DNA of 64,000 nucleotides, taken from assembly GCA_963668325.1 (NCBI GenBank), contig OY764222.1, positions 1,860,001 to 1,924,000 of the forward strand, in the 5' to 3' direction. The notes beneath the pieces are model-generated. The model was not told where the DNA came from, made no database searches, and saw only the letters and a program-made list of their open reading frames with translations. Position 1 is the stretch's first letter. Each line of letters opens with the position of its first letter. The translations under genes and the position numbers were made by a program. This DNA is from MPNP01 sp963668325. Lineage in GTDB: Bacteria > Pseudomonadota > Alphaproteobacteria > Rhodobacterales > Rhodobacteraceae. Below, piece after piece: positions 53,532 to 62,663 of this stretch.

Positions 53532-55382
53532 TTAAATCTTTTCCAAATTCTCTGGGGACCAACAAAGTTTGGCAAGTTCAATATAAAGTGCCTGTCGGCG
53601 ATCAAGATCTGCCTTCTTGAATTCATTCAGGGGAGTAAAGGAAAGATTTGTTTGGTCTCTAAATTTCCGAAAACCTGGTTTGTTCTTGTAGGCGATGGGG
53701 TGTAGGGATTGAGCTAGCAGATTTTGTTTCGAGTAGTGTTCAACCTTTTGCTCAAAAGTCATATCACTGTAGCTTGCATTGTCTGGGCCCGGTAACAGTA
53801 ATAGCCCTCCGATCCTATTGCGATAGGCCACGAAATCTTCTGGATGGCCAAATTCATCATCGAATCGTTCTGGACGATTTGCCCAAATATGTTCAATCTG
53901 ATAGCCGCCCCTTTTAGCTGACCGCTTGGTATACTCTGGATAACGTGATACTACACCTGATCTTACCTCTAGATATTCAGTCAGGCGAGCCAATATTCGA
54001 TGTATTACAGCTTTATTGTTCCCACGCAGTCTAAAGGTTTCTTCGGTATTGAAGTCAATGTATCCATCGGCTTCTGCTCCTTCGGGTGACAGACGACGGA
54101 TTAGTTCGATTCTGAGTTCTTCTAAGTTCATTTTCCGAATCGCTTTCATTATTAGAAAGGCTCGATACTGCATTGTTGAGTGGTCAATAGCTTTAAAGTT
54201 CCATATCCGCCGAACTAGCATAATTTCGACAAAGGTAGCAACCAATTGCATTTTCTTTTTTACTATAACCTCACTATCATCAACCTTTAACGGGGCAAGC
54301 ATCATGGGGTACTGTAGGGTGAAACTATTTTGTGCGTTGAAATAAATTGAACTAAAGTCAATGTTGTAATTCTCAGCAGCATGACGGGCTTGGCTGTAAG
54401 CGTTGGCGTAAAAATTAAAATCCTTTGAAATAAATTCCTTGAACTTACTGCTGGTAGTCAGTTTAACACGATCCTTGTTTTCTCTTATCCAGCGGTGGAA
54501 TTCAGTGCCAAGCCTATCAAAATCTTCGGGTTTAGCTTTTGCTTTACGTTCCCTTATTTTATCAGCATATTGGCTACGAAGCCATGCTTTTATACAACCG
54601 GCAACCTCGTCTTTTCCTAGTGAAAGAAGATTTGTCGTCAACTGCTTCCAGGTATCGTTTACTGATGCCCGATTATCATTTTCATTGATATTGGCAAGAA
54701 GGTAGCCTTTTAACATGTCAGTAGGGGTCAAGGATAGACCTCGGTCGTTCATCGTTTCGAAAATTGTGTAGGCTTCATCATCTGAGAATGCCGTAATCTC
54801 GACCAGCATGACATTCTCAGTTAACCAATCAAGAAAGTAGGGGAGAGCAGTTTCACTTGAAAGATCCTGGGGGAAGAGATCCGTGATGTCATGGTAACGG
54901 TTAATCAGATTCTGGATAGAAGTGGATTTACCCATAGGATCAGGATTGTTACCATCAACTAATTCTTGGAGACAATCGTTCCTTTCCTCAATATCCAAGT
55001 TGAAGGATTTGCTTCCAAACCTAGTTGAATAAACTAAGCTGGTGATCTCGACCTTATGTTCTGGAGGGAAATCTTTCTGGATATTTTCAAGGTAAATTAG
55101 GAGAAGGGTAAGCGAAGTTAATCGCTGCTGCCCATCAACGATATAATGGTCTCCATTTTTGCTTGAGATGATTACCGAACCAAGAAAGTATTGTCCATAG
55201 TTAGCAACGTCCTTGCGATCGTGTGAGGATTGGTAGTGTATCAGAAATTGGTTAGTAAGGTCCTCTATGAGTTCCCTAACTTGCTTGGTTTCCCACTTAT
55301 AATCTCGCTGGTAGTAGTCGATTTTAAACTTTTGTCCCAACAAGGATTTCACTGATTTGTCTTCACCTCTAATTCTGCTCAT
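53532..55382 (-). CDS. DUF262/DUF1524 (GmrSD-type) putative defence nuclease
   Basis: 616-residue fused protein. The N-terminal DUF262 domain has YQRDYKWETKQVRELIEDL and YIVDGQQRLTSLTLLLIYLE (the DGQQR motif, nucleotide-dependent activity in GmrS-like proteins) and FETMNDRGLSLTPTDMLKGY. The C-terminal DUF1524 HNH nuclease has YQIEHIWANR and RIGGLLLLPGPDNASYSDMT, with the catalytic H and N in place. GmrSD proteins restrict DNA with modified cytosines (type IV) and relatives act in other anti-phage systems. ATG 55382 has AAGGAG about 12 bases upstream. It stands alone between tRNA-Gly and a TerC-family gene, with no visible partner gene. Confidence 0.85.
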   Translation of the reverse strand: MSRIRGEDKSVKSLLGQKFKIDYYQRDYKWETKQVRELIEDLTNQFLIHYQSSHDRKDVANYGQYFLGSVIISSKNGDHYIVDGQQRLTSLTLLLIYLENIQKDFPPEHKVEITSLVYSTRFGSKSFNLDIEERNDCLQELVDGNNPDPMGKSTSIQNLINRYHDITDLFPQDLSSETALPYFLDWLTENVMLVEITAFSDDEAYTIFETMNDRGLSLTPTDMLKGYLLANINENDNRASVNDTWKQLTTNLLSLGKDEVAGCIKAWLRSQYADKIRERKAKAKPEDFDRLGTEFHRWIRENKDRVKLTTSSKFKEFISKDFNFYANAYSQARHAAENYNIDFSSIYFNAQNSFTLQYPMMLAPLKVDDSEVIVKKKMQLVATFVEIMLVRRIWNFKAIDHSTMQYRAFLIMKAIRKMNLEELRIELIRRLSPEGAEADGYIDFNTEETFRLRGNNKAVIHRILARLTEYLEVRSGVVSRYPEYTKRSAKRGGYQIEHIWANRPERFDDEFGHPEDFVAYRNRIGGLLLLPGPDNASYSDMTFEQKVEHYSKQNLLAQSLHPIAYKNKPGFRKFRDQTNLSFTPLNEFKKADLDRRQALYIELAKLCWSPENLEKI

Positions 55383-55458
55383 CGTTTCAATTTACTCCTT
55401 ATATTTTGGAACATGTTTTCAGAATCCGACAATGGATTTTAATTTCTATTGGTTATTC

Positions 55459-56205
55459 CTACTCGATAATTTCAGGACCACTATCCGCTTCAGATCTGGA
55501 TTTTTTTTGTTTCTGCCGAATATTCAATATGACCACAACGCTGGAAAAAGCCATCGCCCAATAAATGAATCCTTTGTTGATATGAAGACCAAAGCCATCA
55601 GCAGTTAGAAATACCCCGATAAGCACGAGGAAGCAAAGCCCCAGTGTTTTTAGCGAGGGATACCTGTCAATAAAGTTGGAAACTCCCTCAGCTGAAATCA
55701 ACATGACAATAATTGCCACTACAATTGCAGCAACCATAATCCAGACACTTTCAACCAATCCGATAGCCGTTAAAACTGAATCAATAGAAAATACAACATC
55801 AAGAACTGCAATCTGGAGGATGACTGCTATTGAACTCACTCCCTTAACAGAGTAGGTTCGATTGGTTTCTTCCAGGGCAATAATCTCCTTGGACCCTTTT
55901 AGAATCAAGAAAGACCCACCGGCTATAAGAATGATATCCCTCCAACTCAGCATTAAGTCGAGGCCAAGAAAGGAAGAAAAGGTGATCACATCTTGGGTAA
56001 GTGTTGTAAGCCAGGTAATCGAAAAGAGAAAAGCTATTCTGAAAACCAATGCCAGTCCCAAACCAATTACTCTGACCCGACGTCTTTTTTCCTTTGGCAA
56101 TTTGGATGCGGCAATAGAAATAAAAAGCACATTGTCTATTCCAAGGATGATTTCTATTGCACAAAGAGACAGAAATCCAAAGATGATTGGAAGGAATTCA
56201 TACAT
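55459..56205 (-). CDS. TerC-family integral membrane protein
   Basis: 248 residues with seven predicted membrane segments. The signature E-I-I-L-G-I-D-N-V-L-F-I-S in the first helix and LDVVFSIDSVLTAIGL in the fifth carry the paired acidic residues of TerC-like proteins, which are linked to metal (Mn) export or metal loading of exported enzymes. The C-terminus is a charged cytosolic tail. It lies about 77 bases downstream... of the nuclease gene's start on the same strand and diverges from uvrD. Confidence 0.85.
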   Translation of the reverse strand: MYEFLPIIFGFLSLCAIEIILGIDNVLFISIAASKLPKEKRRRVRVIGLGLALVFRIAFLFSITWLTTLTQDVITFSSFLGLDLMLSWRDIILIAGGSFLILKGSKEIIALEETNRTYSVKGVSSIAVILQIAVLDVVFSIDSVLTAIGLVESVWIMVAAIVVAIIVMLISAEGVSNFIDRYPSLKTLGLCFLVLIGVFLTADGFGLHINKGFIYWAMAFSSVVVILNIRQKQKKSRSEADSGPEIIE

Positions 56206-56424
56206 TTTTTTTAACTTGCTTTAATTGGAGATTAAGGTGAAGTATTTCAGTGATATTTAGCCAGATTTATGAAAACTAAACTAATTCGAACTACCTTCCA
56301 AATAGTAACAAACGAAAAAATATACAATTTCAAAGCTACTGTTAGATGGGAACGAAAAAGCTTAGCGTGTGACAAGCATTTTAATTATTAATTTATAGTC
56401 TTAACGACTTAATGAACGGATATA

Positions 56425-58866
56425 ATGACGAACCAGGAATATCTCGAAGGGTTAAACGAAGCACAACTTGAAGCGGTCCAGTATTTAGATGGTCCCTTAT
56501 TGATTGTAGCAGGGGCTGGAACCGGAAAAACCCGAACATTGGTGACAAGATTAGCTCATCTGATAAACTTGGGCTTGGCTCGACCATATGAAATTCTGGC
56601 AGTTACCTTTACAAATAAGGCTGCCAACGAATTGAAACAAAGAATTCAAGTGTTGACTGGCATTGATCCCCTTGAACTCTCTTGGGTAGGGACCTTCCAT
56701 TCAATGGCAGCTAAAATATTAAAAATGGAAGCTGAACGGGTGGGACTTACCAGTAATTTCACAATTATTGATGACAACGATCAGAACAAGATCATTAAAG
56801 GTTTGCTTAAAGCAAAAAAAATTGATGCAGACGATATACCCCCCAGGATGCTCATTGGTCATATCAACCGTTGGAAAAATGATGCGAAGGGACCATCCAA
56901 CCTAACAAAATCGGAAAAAGAATTGTTCAAAGGTCGAGCTGAACAGCTCTACCAATCATACCAAAAGGAATTGTTGCAATCTAATTGTGTGGATTTTGGA
57001 GATTTGTTGCTTCATGTGGTCAAACTTTTTTCCACACAAGAATTTGCTCTGAAAATTTACCAAGACAAATTTTATTACATAATGGTGGATGAGTATCAGG
57101 ATACCAATATTTGTCAGTATCAGATGCTGAGGCTTCTTACCCAAAGAAATAAAAACATTTGTTGCGTAGGGGATGATGATCAGGCCATCTATAGTTGGCG
57201 AGGAGCTCGACCCCAAATCATGCTGAATTTTACCGAACATTTTACTGACGCAAAATTAGTCAAGCTTGAAGAGAATTATCGGTCAACCAAACATATCCTT
57301 GGGGCTGGTGTTGGTCTCATCCAACAAAATATCTTACGCCACGATAAATCACTTAAAGTGGGATTGCCTAATACGGATAATCCCAACAAAGTAAGAGTGC
57401 ACAAATTCAATGAACTTTATGATGAAGCCAGATTCATTGGGCAAAACATAAGAAAGTTGAACACCCAAAGGATCAATGGCAGAAAATTCAGCTATTCTGA
57501 AATTGCAGTAGCAGCTAGAACTTGGGCCGAGACGGCTGATATTGAGGAAGTATTTATTGAATCAAATATACCTTACAGAGTTATTGGTGGTCCAAAGTTC
57601 TTTGATCGCAAGGAGATCAAGGATATCATAGGATACCTAAAGGTTAGTCACAACCCGCTGGATAATTTCAGTTTTTCCAGGATAATCAACACCCCCACAA
57701 GAGGTATCGGTAAAGTTACTTATGAAAAGATTAGTGTTTATGCCTCTAACCATAATATTTCTCATCTTGAAGCAGCTAGAAAACTAGTTTCCGATAAGGG
57801 CCTTGGTACAGCCACACTAACTAAATTAAAGAATTTTCTTACCTTGCTGGAAGGATGGTCTAACAAGCTGAGTGATAAGGACCTGCTCTTGGAGAATTCA
57901 ATCAGAACAATGGTAACTGATATCAAGTTTAGAGACTACCTGATGAAAAATTATCCTGAGAATTACGAGGAAAGGTCAGAAAATGTGGACAAGTTGTCTG
58001 ATATGGCCGGACGTTATGAAACATTGGGTAATTTTGTAGAACAGGCGGGATTAATGAATGCCGGAGAAGATCAAGAGGAGCAATCTAAAGACCAGGTTTC
58101 ATTAATGACATTGCATGCTTGCAAGGGGTCAGAATATCCTGCTGTATACCTAATTGGATGGTATGAGGGTGGACTTCCGTTAAACCGAGTAATAGAAGAA
58201 AGATATCAGGACATTTCCCCATCAACATATCAACTAGCCATGTCATTATTATACAACCCTCCAAAGAGTTCCTTTGAAAGAAGGAGGCTTCAGGATTTTG
58301 CCAAGATTGTCCTTGGTGAAAGGCAAGAACAAAATTATGGCAAAGATAATATTGGTAAGAAATTAGCTGACCTGATCCTGAAAAACGGGCTTACTAAAAT
58401 TACTCAAGAGGAAGAAAATCTGGCTAAAAAGATTACCTCCTCGGAAGAAATTGAAGAAGAAAGGAGGTTAGCACATGTCGGTATTACCAGGGCAAAAGAA
58501 CTTTGTATCATCACCTATAACCAGGTGAATAGATTTCGAGGACAGGTATTTTCTGGCCTACCTCCATCCAGATTTATCAAAGAACTGCCTGGCAAGGATA
58601 TTGAGCATTTTGAAAAGGAGAGATTGCTATCCCAAAGTTCAGTAGGATATCACTCCCAGCAAAATAAAAAAGAACTTTCCCAAGAGATAAGAAAATTTTT
58701 GCCTAAGCAGTCAAAAAGCAAGAGTATTTCCGAAGGGGTACGGGTTTCCCACAATACTTTTGGTAAAGGAACTGTCTTAGCCACCAGTAATAACCGATTG
58801 TTGATTAAGTTCGATAGCAAGCAGGAAAAATTAATTCTGAACGATTTTGTTAAGCTAATCGAATAA
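56425..58866 (+). CDS. uvrD: UvrD/PcrA-type DNA helicase with an insertion between motifs V and VI
   Basis: SF1A 3'-5' helicase for excision and mismatch repair. The 813 residues contain the Q motif with GLNEAQLEAVQYLDGPLLIV, Walker A AGAGTGKT, TFTNKAANELKQRI (Ia), DEYQDT (II), GDDDQAIYSWRGA (III), LEENYRST (IV), LMTLHACKGSEYPAVYL (V) and LAHVGITRAKE (VI). Between GGLP and EEERRLAHVG there are about 90 residues instead of the usual dozen or so, with a helical, charged composition. The C-terminus has the PcrA-like Tudor segment HNTFGKGTVLA. Intact apart from the insertion. Confidence 0.92.
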   Translation: MTNQEYLEGLNEAQLEAVQYLDGPLLIVAGAGTGKTRTLVTRLAHLINLGLARPYEILAVTFTNKAANELKQRIQVLTGIDPLELSWVGTFHSMAAKILKMEAERVGLTSNFTIIDDNDQNKIIKGLLKAKKIDADDIPPRMLIGHINRWKNDAKGPSNLTKSEKELFKGRAEQLYQSYQKELLQSNCVDFGDLLLHVVKLFSTQEFALKIYQDKFYYIMVDEYQDTNICQYQMLRLLTQRNKNICCVGDDDQAIYSWRGARPQIMLNFTEHFTDAKLVKLEENYRSTKHILGAGVGLIQQNILRHDKSLKVGLPNTDNPNKVRVHKFNELYDEARFIGQNIRKLNTQRINGRKFSYSEIAVAARTWAETADIEEVFIESNIPYRVIGGPKFFDRKEIKDIIGYLKVSHNPLDNFSFSRIINTPTRGIGKVTYEKISVYASNHNISHLEAARKLVSDKGLGTATLTKLKNFLTLLEGWSNKLSDKDLLLENSIRTMVTDIKFRDYLMKNYPENYEERSENVDKLSDMAGRYETLGNFVEQAGLMNAGEDQEEQSKDQVSLMTLHACKGSEYPAVYLIGWYEGGLPLNRVIEERYQDISPSTYQLAMSLLYNPPKSSFERRRLQDFAKIVLGERQEQNYGKDNIGKKLADLILKNGLTKITQEEENLAKKITSSEEIEEERRLAHVGITRAKELCIITYNQVNRFRGQVFSGLPPSRFIKELPGKDIEHFEKERLLSQSSVGYHSQQNKKELSQEIRKFLPKQSKSKSISEGVRVSHNTFGKGTVLATSNNRLLIKFDSKQEKLILNDFVKLIE

Positions 58867-58883
58867 TTTGGGTTGGTGGAAAA

Positions 58884-58909
58884 CGGAAACACCCAAGAGG
58901 GTGTTTCCG
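58884..58909 (-). terminator. Intrinsic terminator of the DUF1127 gene
   Basis: Perfect 11-bp stem CGGAAACACCC/GGGTGTTTCCG with a 4-base loop. Read on the minus strand it is followed by TTTTCC, so it terminates the DUF1127 gene; it also lies just after uvrD and may serve both. Confidence 0.75.
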
Positions 58910-58921
58910 CCAAGGAGGAAA

Positions 58922-59137
58922 TTATTTTTTGAAACAAGTTTCACGGGTAAGGGATCGAATATTGTACCTGTTAAGTCCAATATCTTCCAGTTCCCTGTCA
59001 GAAATAAACGATAGTTCTTTCATGGTTTTTTTGTAAATTTTATATTGGTTCCATTTCTTATCAAGGGCCTTCTTGTAGGTCCCCAGGAAATTGAACAAAT
59101 TTACATTGGGTATAGATACGTTATCAAGAACAGCCAT
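58922..59137 (-). CDS. DUF1127 small protein
   Basis: 71 residues. The C-terminal LSFISDRELEDIGLNRYNIR is the DUF1127 motif (L-x-D-x-E-L-x-D-I-G-L-x-R-x-x-I), a small arginine-containing domain in alphaproteobacteria that can affect RNA and metabolic regulation. The long helical N-terminal part (NLFNFLGTYKKALDKKWNQY) is unlike the very short DUF1127 proteins. AAAGGAA precedes the ATG. Likely a small regulator, exact role unknown. Confidence 0.85.
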   Translation of the reverse strand: MAVLDNVSIPNVNLFNFLGTYKKALDKKWNQYKIYKKTMKELSFISDRELEDIGLNRYNIRSLTRETCFKK

Positions 59138-59356
59138 TTTTTATTCCTTTCGAATTTAGAGATTATCGTGGATAATTTTCGTGAGGAATATTGTTATTAA
59201 TGAAACCAACTCAACACCATGATTTAGCAATCCCAAGTTGCAATGGTAGCAATGCTTTATTTGCTCGGTCTGCATCTGTTGGTCATTCTGGAAATAGTTG
59301 ATTTGTTGCAATATGTATGATTTGGTCACCAGATTACTTCGTGGGATTGAAATGAA

Positions 59357-60421
59357 ATGAGCATATCAAAAGAAACCGTTCTAAACGAACTTGCCCGGAT
59401 TACTATTCCCGAGGGGAATATAGTTGAGTTGAATATGGTTAAGGCTCTTGTGATAGAACAGGGAAACATCAGTTTTGTCCTTGAGGTTCCACCGGAAAAG
59501 GGCAAGAGAATGGAACCGGTGCGGGAATCAGCTGTTCGGATTTTAGAGAAACTTCCAGGAGTGAACCGAGTTTCTGTTGTAATGACAGCCCATTCAGGCA
59601 AGGAAGCCAAAACCGCTTCAAAGGGTCCACCACCAGACCTTCGCTTGGGTGGCCATCCGCAAGCTGAAAGCAATTTGGCCAACCTTGAGGGTGTAAAAAA
59701 AATAGTTGCAATTGCCTCAGGGAAGGGCGGTGTAGGCAAATCTACAGTCTCACTTAATTTAGCAGTTTCCCTAGTTAAACTAGGGTATAAGGTTGGTTTG
59801 CTTGATGCTGATATTCATGGACCTTCTTTGCCCATAATGACAGGTGTATCGTCCAAACCTTATTCACCGGATGGTAAAACCATAATCCCACTGGAGGCTT
59901 TTGGTATTAAGGTGATGTCCATCGGTTTCTTACTTCCAAAAGAAGAGGCTGTAATCTGGCGAGGTCCGATGCTTATGGGGGCTTTGCAGCAAATGCTACA
60001 ACAGGTAAAATGGGGAGATTTGGATATCATTCTTGTTGACTTGCCGCCTGGAACAGGAGATGTTCAATTGACGCTTTGTCAAAGATTTCCGTTAAGTGGA
60101 TCTATTATTGTCTGCACTCCACAGGACCTTGCATTGGCAGATGCTAGACGGGCCATAACCATGTTTCAAAAACTCAATTCGCCGATATTGGGTATTGTTG
60201 AGAATATGGCTTATTATATGTGTCCAAAATGCCACAATAAGGATTATGTTTTTGGCAGAAATGGTGCCCGCCAGGAAGCCCGACAACTTGGAGTACCCTT
60301 CCTTGGTGAAATACCCCTGGAGATATCCATAAGGGAGGGTGGCGACAGTGGAAATCCAATTGCCTTAATACCAGGGGAAACAGCTGATATCTTTGCTTTG
60401 ATCGGCGAACTGATAATTTAA
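59357..60421 (+). CDS. Mrp/NBP35-type Fe-S cluster carrier ATPase
   Basis: 354-residue P-loop ATPase (ApbC/Mrp family) that carries iron-sulfur clusters to apo-proteins. An N-terminal FSCA-like domain (residues 1-80, NIVELNMVKALVIEQG) is followed by the deviant Walker A SGKGGVGKST (121-130), LLDADIHGPSLP, DLPPGTGDVQLTL and MCPKCHN with the CxxC cluster ligands. Plus-strand, about 360 bases before mraZ. Confidence 0.93.
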   Translation: MSISKETVLNELARITIPEGNIVELNMVKALVIEQGNISFVLEVPPEKGKRMEPVRESAVRILEKLPGVNRVSVVMTAHSGKEAKTASKGPPPDLRLGGHPQAESNLANLEGVKKIVAIASGKGGVGKSTVSLNLAVSLVKLGYKVGLLDADIHGPSLPIMTGVSSKPYSPDGKTIIPLEAFGIKVMSIGFLLPKEEAVIWRGPMLMGALQQMLQQVKWGDLDIILVDLPPGTGDVQLTLCQRFPLSGSIIVCTPQDLALADARRAITMFQKLNSPILGIVENMAYYMCPKCHNKDYVFGRNGARQEARQLGVPFLGEIPLEISIREGGDSGNPIALIPGETADIFALIGELII

Positions 60422-60778
60422 TTCAATTTCTATTTTTAAAACTCATTTTTTCTGAAGAAAAAAACGAGTTTTGATTACATTTTTGAAGAAAAATTAGGAT
60501 AAATCAATATATAGATTAAAATCTACTATTTGATCAATATATAGATTATTAGGTGGTATATTTTGGCTTTTAATCCCATAAAAAACCAGTAATATCCAAA
60601 TTACCCTAACCTTTTCTAGTTGAGTGGTATGTTGTCATGGCAAGTGGCATTGAGGTAGGCGCAGGTGAGTTACGAATAGAAACCAATACTGGGGAGGGGG
60701 AATTAGGGGTAGTCGTTCTAAGCAAAAAATAACAGGTCCGACTGCCCCGTAATATGAAAAATTAGTAGGGTAATTGCA
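60422..60778. other. AT-rich regulatory region upstream of mraZ
   Basis: 357 bases. Holds a pair of 16-bp direct repeats (60503-60548), a G-rich patch near 60690-60705 (GGGGA, GGGGGA, GGGGT), which recalls MraZ-binding boxes but with uneven spacing, and a 31-codon open frame (60637-60732) of unknown significance. No RNA gene is evident. Confidence 0.5.
60503..60548. repeat. Two 16-bp direct repeats 30 bp apart upstream of mraZ
   Basis: ATCAATATATAGATTA occurs at 60503-60518 and 60533-60548. Each unit is nearly palindromic in its first 14 bases (12 of 14 match the reverse complement). The 30-bp period is about three helical turns, placing both on one face of the DNA. Candidate operator pair. 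Confidence 0.5.
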
Positions 60779-61270
60779 TTGTTGACAATTTTTCGTGGAG
60801 AGAGTACCCATAAAATGGATCAAAAAGGTAGGGTCTCAATTCCAGCGGATTACCGCAGGATTATTATTGAAGAAAATGCCAAGGTTGGCAAAGAATTGGA
60901 TCAAAACACCTTGGTAATAGTTTTTGGAGACAATAGGCAACACCACCTTGAATGCTATCCGTTGACTCTCTCGCAAGAAATTCATGAAAACATAAAATCT
61001 AAATTTCCCCGGGGGACACCAAAAAGAGAATTTCTTGATAACTTTTTTGAAACCAAGTCGATTGCCGTTCAAATAGATCCTAATGGCAGAATGTTATTGC
61101 CACAAAATGTCAGAGCCAAGGCCAATCTGGGTTCCAATGTCTGTTTTGCAGGTAAGGGTGAGAGTTTTCAGATTTGGAACCCTGATATGTATTCTCAAAA
61201 ACAAATGGAATTGGAAGCGATGTTCAGGGATGATGAAATTATTTCCAACCCTCTGGTTTTACTTGAATGA
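60779..61270 (+). CDS. mraZ: Division/cell wall cluster regulator MraZ
   Basis: 163-residue AbrB-like DNA-binding protein with two MraZ repeats: FRGESTHKMDQKGRVSIPADYRR and KSIAVQIDPNGRMLLPQNVR (DxxGR). In E. coli it represses the dcw operon. The TTG start at 60779 has AGTAGGG upstream; a second TTG at 60782 is possible. Downstream: rsmH, ftsL, ftsI, the conserved dcw order. Confidence 0.92.
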   Translation: MLTIFRGESTHKMDQKGRVSIPADYRRIIIEENAKVGKELDQNTLVIVFGDNRQHHLECYPLTLSQEIHENIKSKFPRGTPKREFLDNFFETKSIAVQIDPNGRMLLPQNVRAKANLGSNVCFAGKGESFQIWNPDMYSQKQMELEAMFRDDEIISNPLVLLE

Positions 61271-61279
61271 AAAAGGAAA

Positions 61280-62275
61280 ATGTCAAAAGACCCAGATCAA
61301 TTGGAGAGTTCTGGTACTCACATACCAGTACTTCTAAGGGAATTTATGCAAGAAGTTTCCCCAATTGAAGGATATTGGCTTGATGGAACATTTGGTGCTG
61401 GAGGATATACAAAGGCTTTAATTGAAGCAGGTGCAAAGAAAGTTATTGCCTTTGATTGCGACCCTGAAGCCTATAACCGATATTGCAATCTTCCAAAGGA
61501 AATCAGAGAAAGCACCACTTTTATAGCAAACTGGTTTGGTGATTTTGATCACATTAAGGATATCCAGAATTACTTGCCCTTGGACGGTGTAGTTTTTGAC
61601 CTTGGGGTATCATCCTTGCAGTTCGACCGGAACGAGCGGGGATTCTCACTGAACAAGGATGGACCCCTGGATATGAGAATGTCCCAAAAGGGTGTCTCAG
61701 CAGCAGATCTGGTAAATCAGTATTCTGAATCCCAGTTGGCTGATTTGTTTTTCCTGTTTGGTGAAGAAAGAGCTGCAAGAAAAATTGCCAAAGGTATTGT
61801 TAATGAGAGGCAGAACAGACCGATTGAATCGACCCTTCAACTGGCTGACCTCATTAAACGGCTTGCTCCTGGAACGGGTAAAGGGAAAATACATCCCGCA
61901 ACCAAAAGTTTCATGGCTTTGAGAATAGTTGTTAACAGGGAACTGGAACAATTGGAGGCAGGCTTGCATGCAGCAGCCAGAGTATTGAGGAAAGGGGGAA
62001 AATTAGCGATCATTACATTTAACTCATTGGAAGATAGAATTGTTAAGAATTTTCTAAATCCAAAAAGAGATAACAACCGATATTTCCCACAAGAACAACA
62101 AAAACAACATCCCTTCAGGTTAAAGAACAACAAACCGATCAATCCTACTAAGGAAGAAATTGCCCACAACCCCCGAGCTCGCTCTGCAAAATTAAGAGTT
62201 GGGACAAGAAACGAGCTGCAGGAAGAACTTACGATTGCCTCCATGGTACCCAAGTTGACGGATAAATTTGTGTAG
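61280..62275 (+). CDS. rsmH: 16S rRNA (cytosine1402-N4)-methyltransferase RsmH
   Basis: 331 residues. HIPVLLREFMQEVSPIEGYW and LDGTFGAGGYTKALIEAGAK (SAM site), GVVFDLGVSSLQFDRNERGF, GPLDMRMSQ, and THPATKSFMALRIVVN-like HPATKSFMALRIVVNRELEQ are specific to RsmH (MraW). Nine bases after mraZ; two bases before ftsL. Confidence 0.95.
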   Translation: MSKDPDQLESSGTHIPVLLREFMQEVSPIEGYWLDGTFGAGGYTKALIEAGAKKVIAFDCDPEAYNRYCNLPKEIRESTTFIANWFGDFDHIKDIQNYLPLDGVVFDLGVSSLQFDRNERGFSLNKDGPLDMRMSQKGVSAADLVNQYSESQLADLFFLFGEERAARKIAKGIVNERQNRPIESTLQLADLIKRLAPGTGKGKIHPATKSFMALRIVVNRELEQLEAGLHAAARVLRKGGKLAIITFNSLEDRIVKNFLNPKRDNNRYFPQEQQKQHPFRLKNNKPINPTKEEIAHNPRARSAKLRVGTRNELQEELTIASMVPKLTDKFV

Positions 62276-62277
62276 AA

Positions 62278-62586
62278 ATGAAGTGGCCTGCTTTTCTTAT
62301 CTGGTTGTTTTTGACTGCTTTGTTGGGTTTTGGAACAAATGTTGTCAATTTGCAAACCAGTGAAATCAGAAGGGAAGTGAATCGATTAAGTGAAATTAAG
62401 GAATTGAATAATGAAAAGTTAAAGATTTTGGAGGTTCAATGGGCCCATCTAACCAATCCGGATTTTATTCGAAAATTAACAGAGGAAAATTTTGATCGTC
62501 TGTGGCTGGTTGCTGGGACCAATCTAAACTATGGCAGTATTGATGATTTATCTTATTTTCCAGAGTCTCAGAATGAGAATCAATAA
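62278..62586 (+). CDS. ftsL: Cell division protein FtsL
   Basis: 102-residue bitopic membrane protein: an N-terminal membrane helix (AFLIWLFLTALLGFGTNVVN), a coiled-coil stretch (ETSEIRREVNRLSEIKELNN-like, residues 28-50), and LEVQWAHLTNPDFIRKLTEE, typical of FtsL, which links FtsB and FtsQ in the divisome. Two bases after rsmH. Confidence 0.85.
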   Translation: MKWPAFLIWLFLTALLGFGTNVVNLQTSEIRREVNRLSEIKELNNEKLKILEVQWAHLTNPDFIRKLTEENFDRLWLVAGTNLNYGSIDDLSYFPESQNENQ

Positions 62587-62663
62587 GCATTAAGTCGAGC
62601 ACAAAACAACCTACAAATGGTAGGCCTGAAAGACAACAATAAAAAGGGTAGGTAAGCAAGGAA

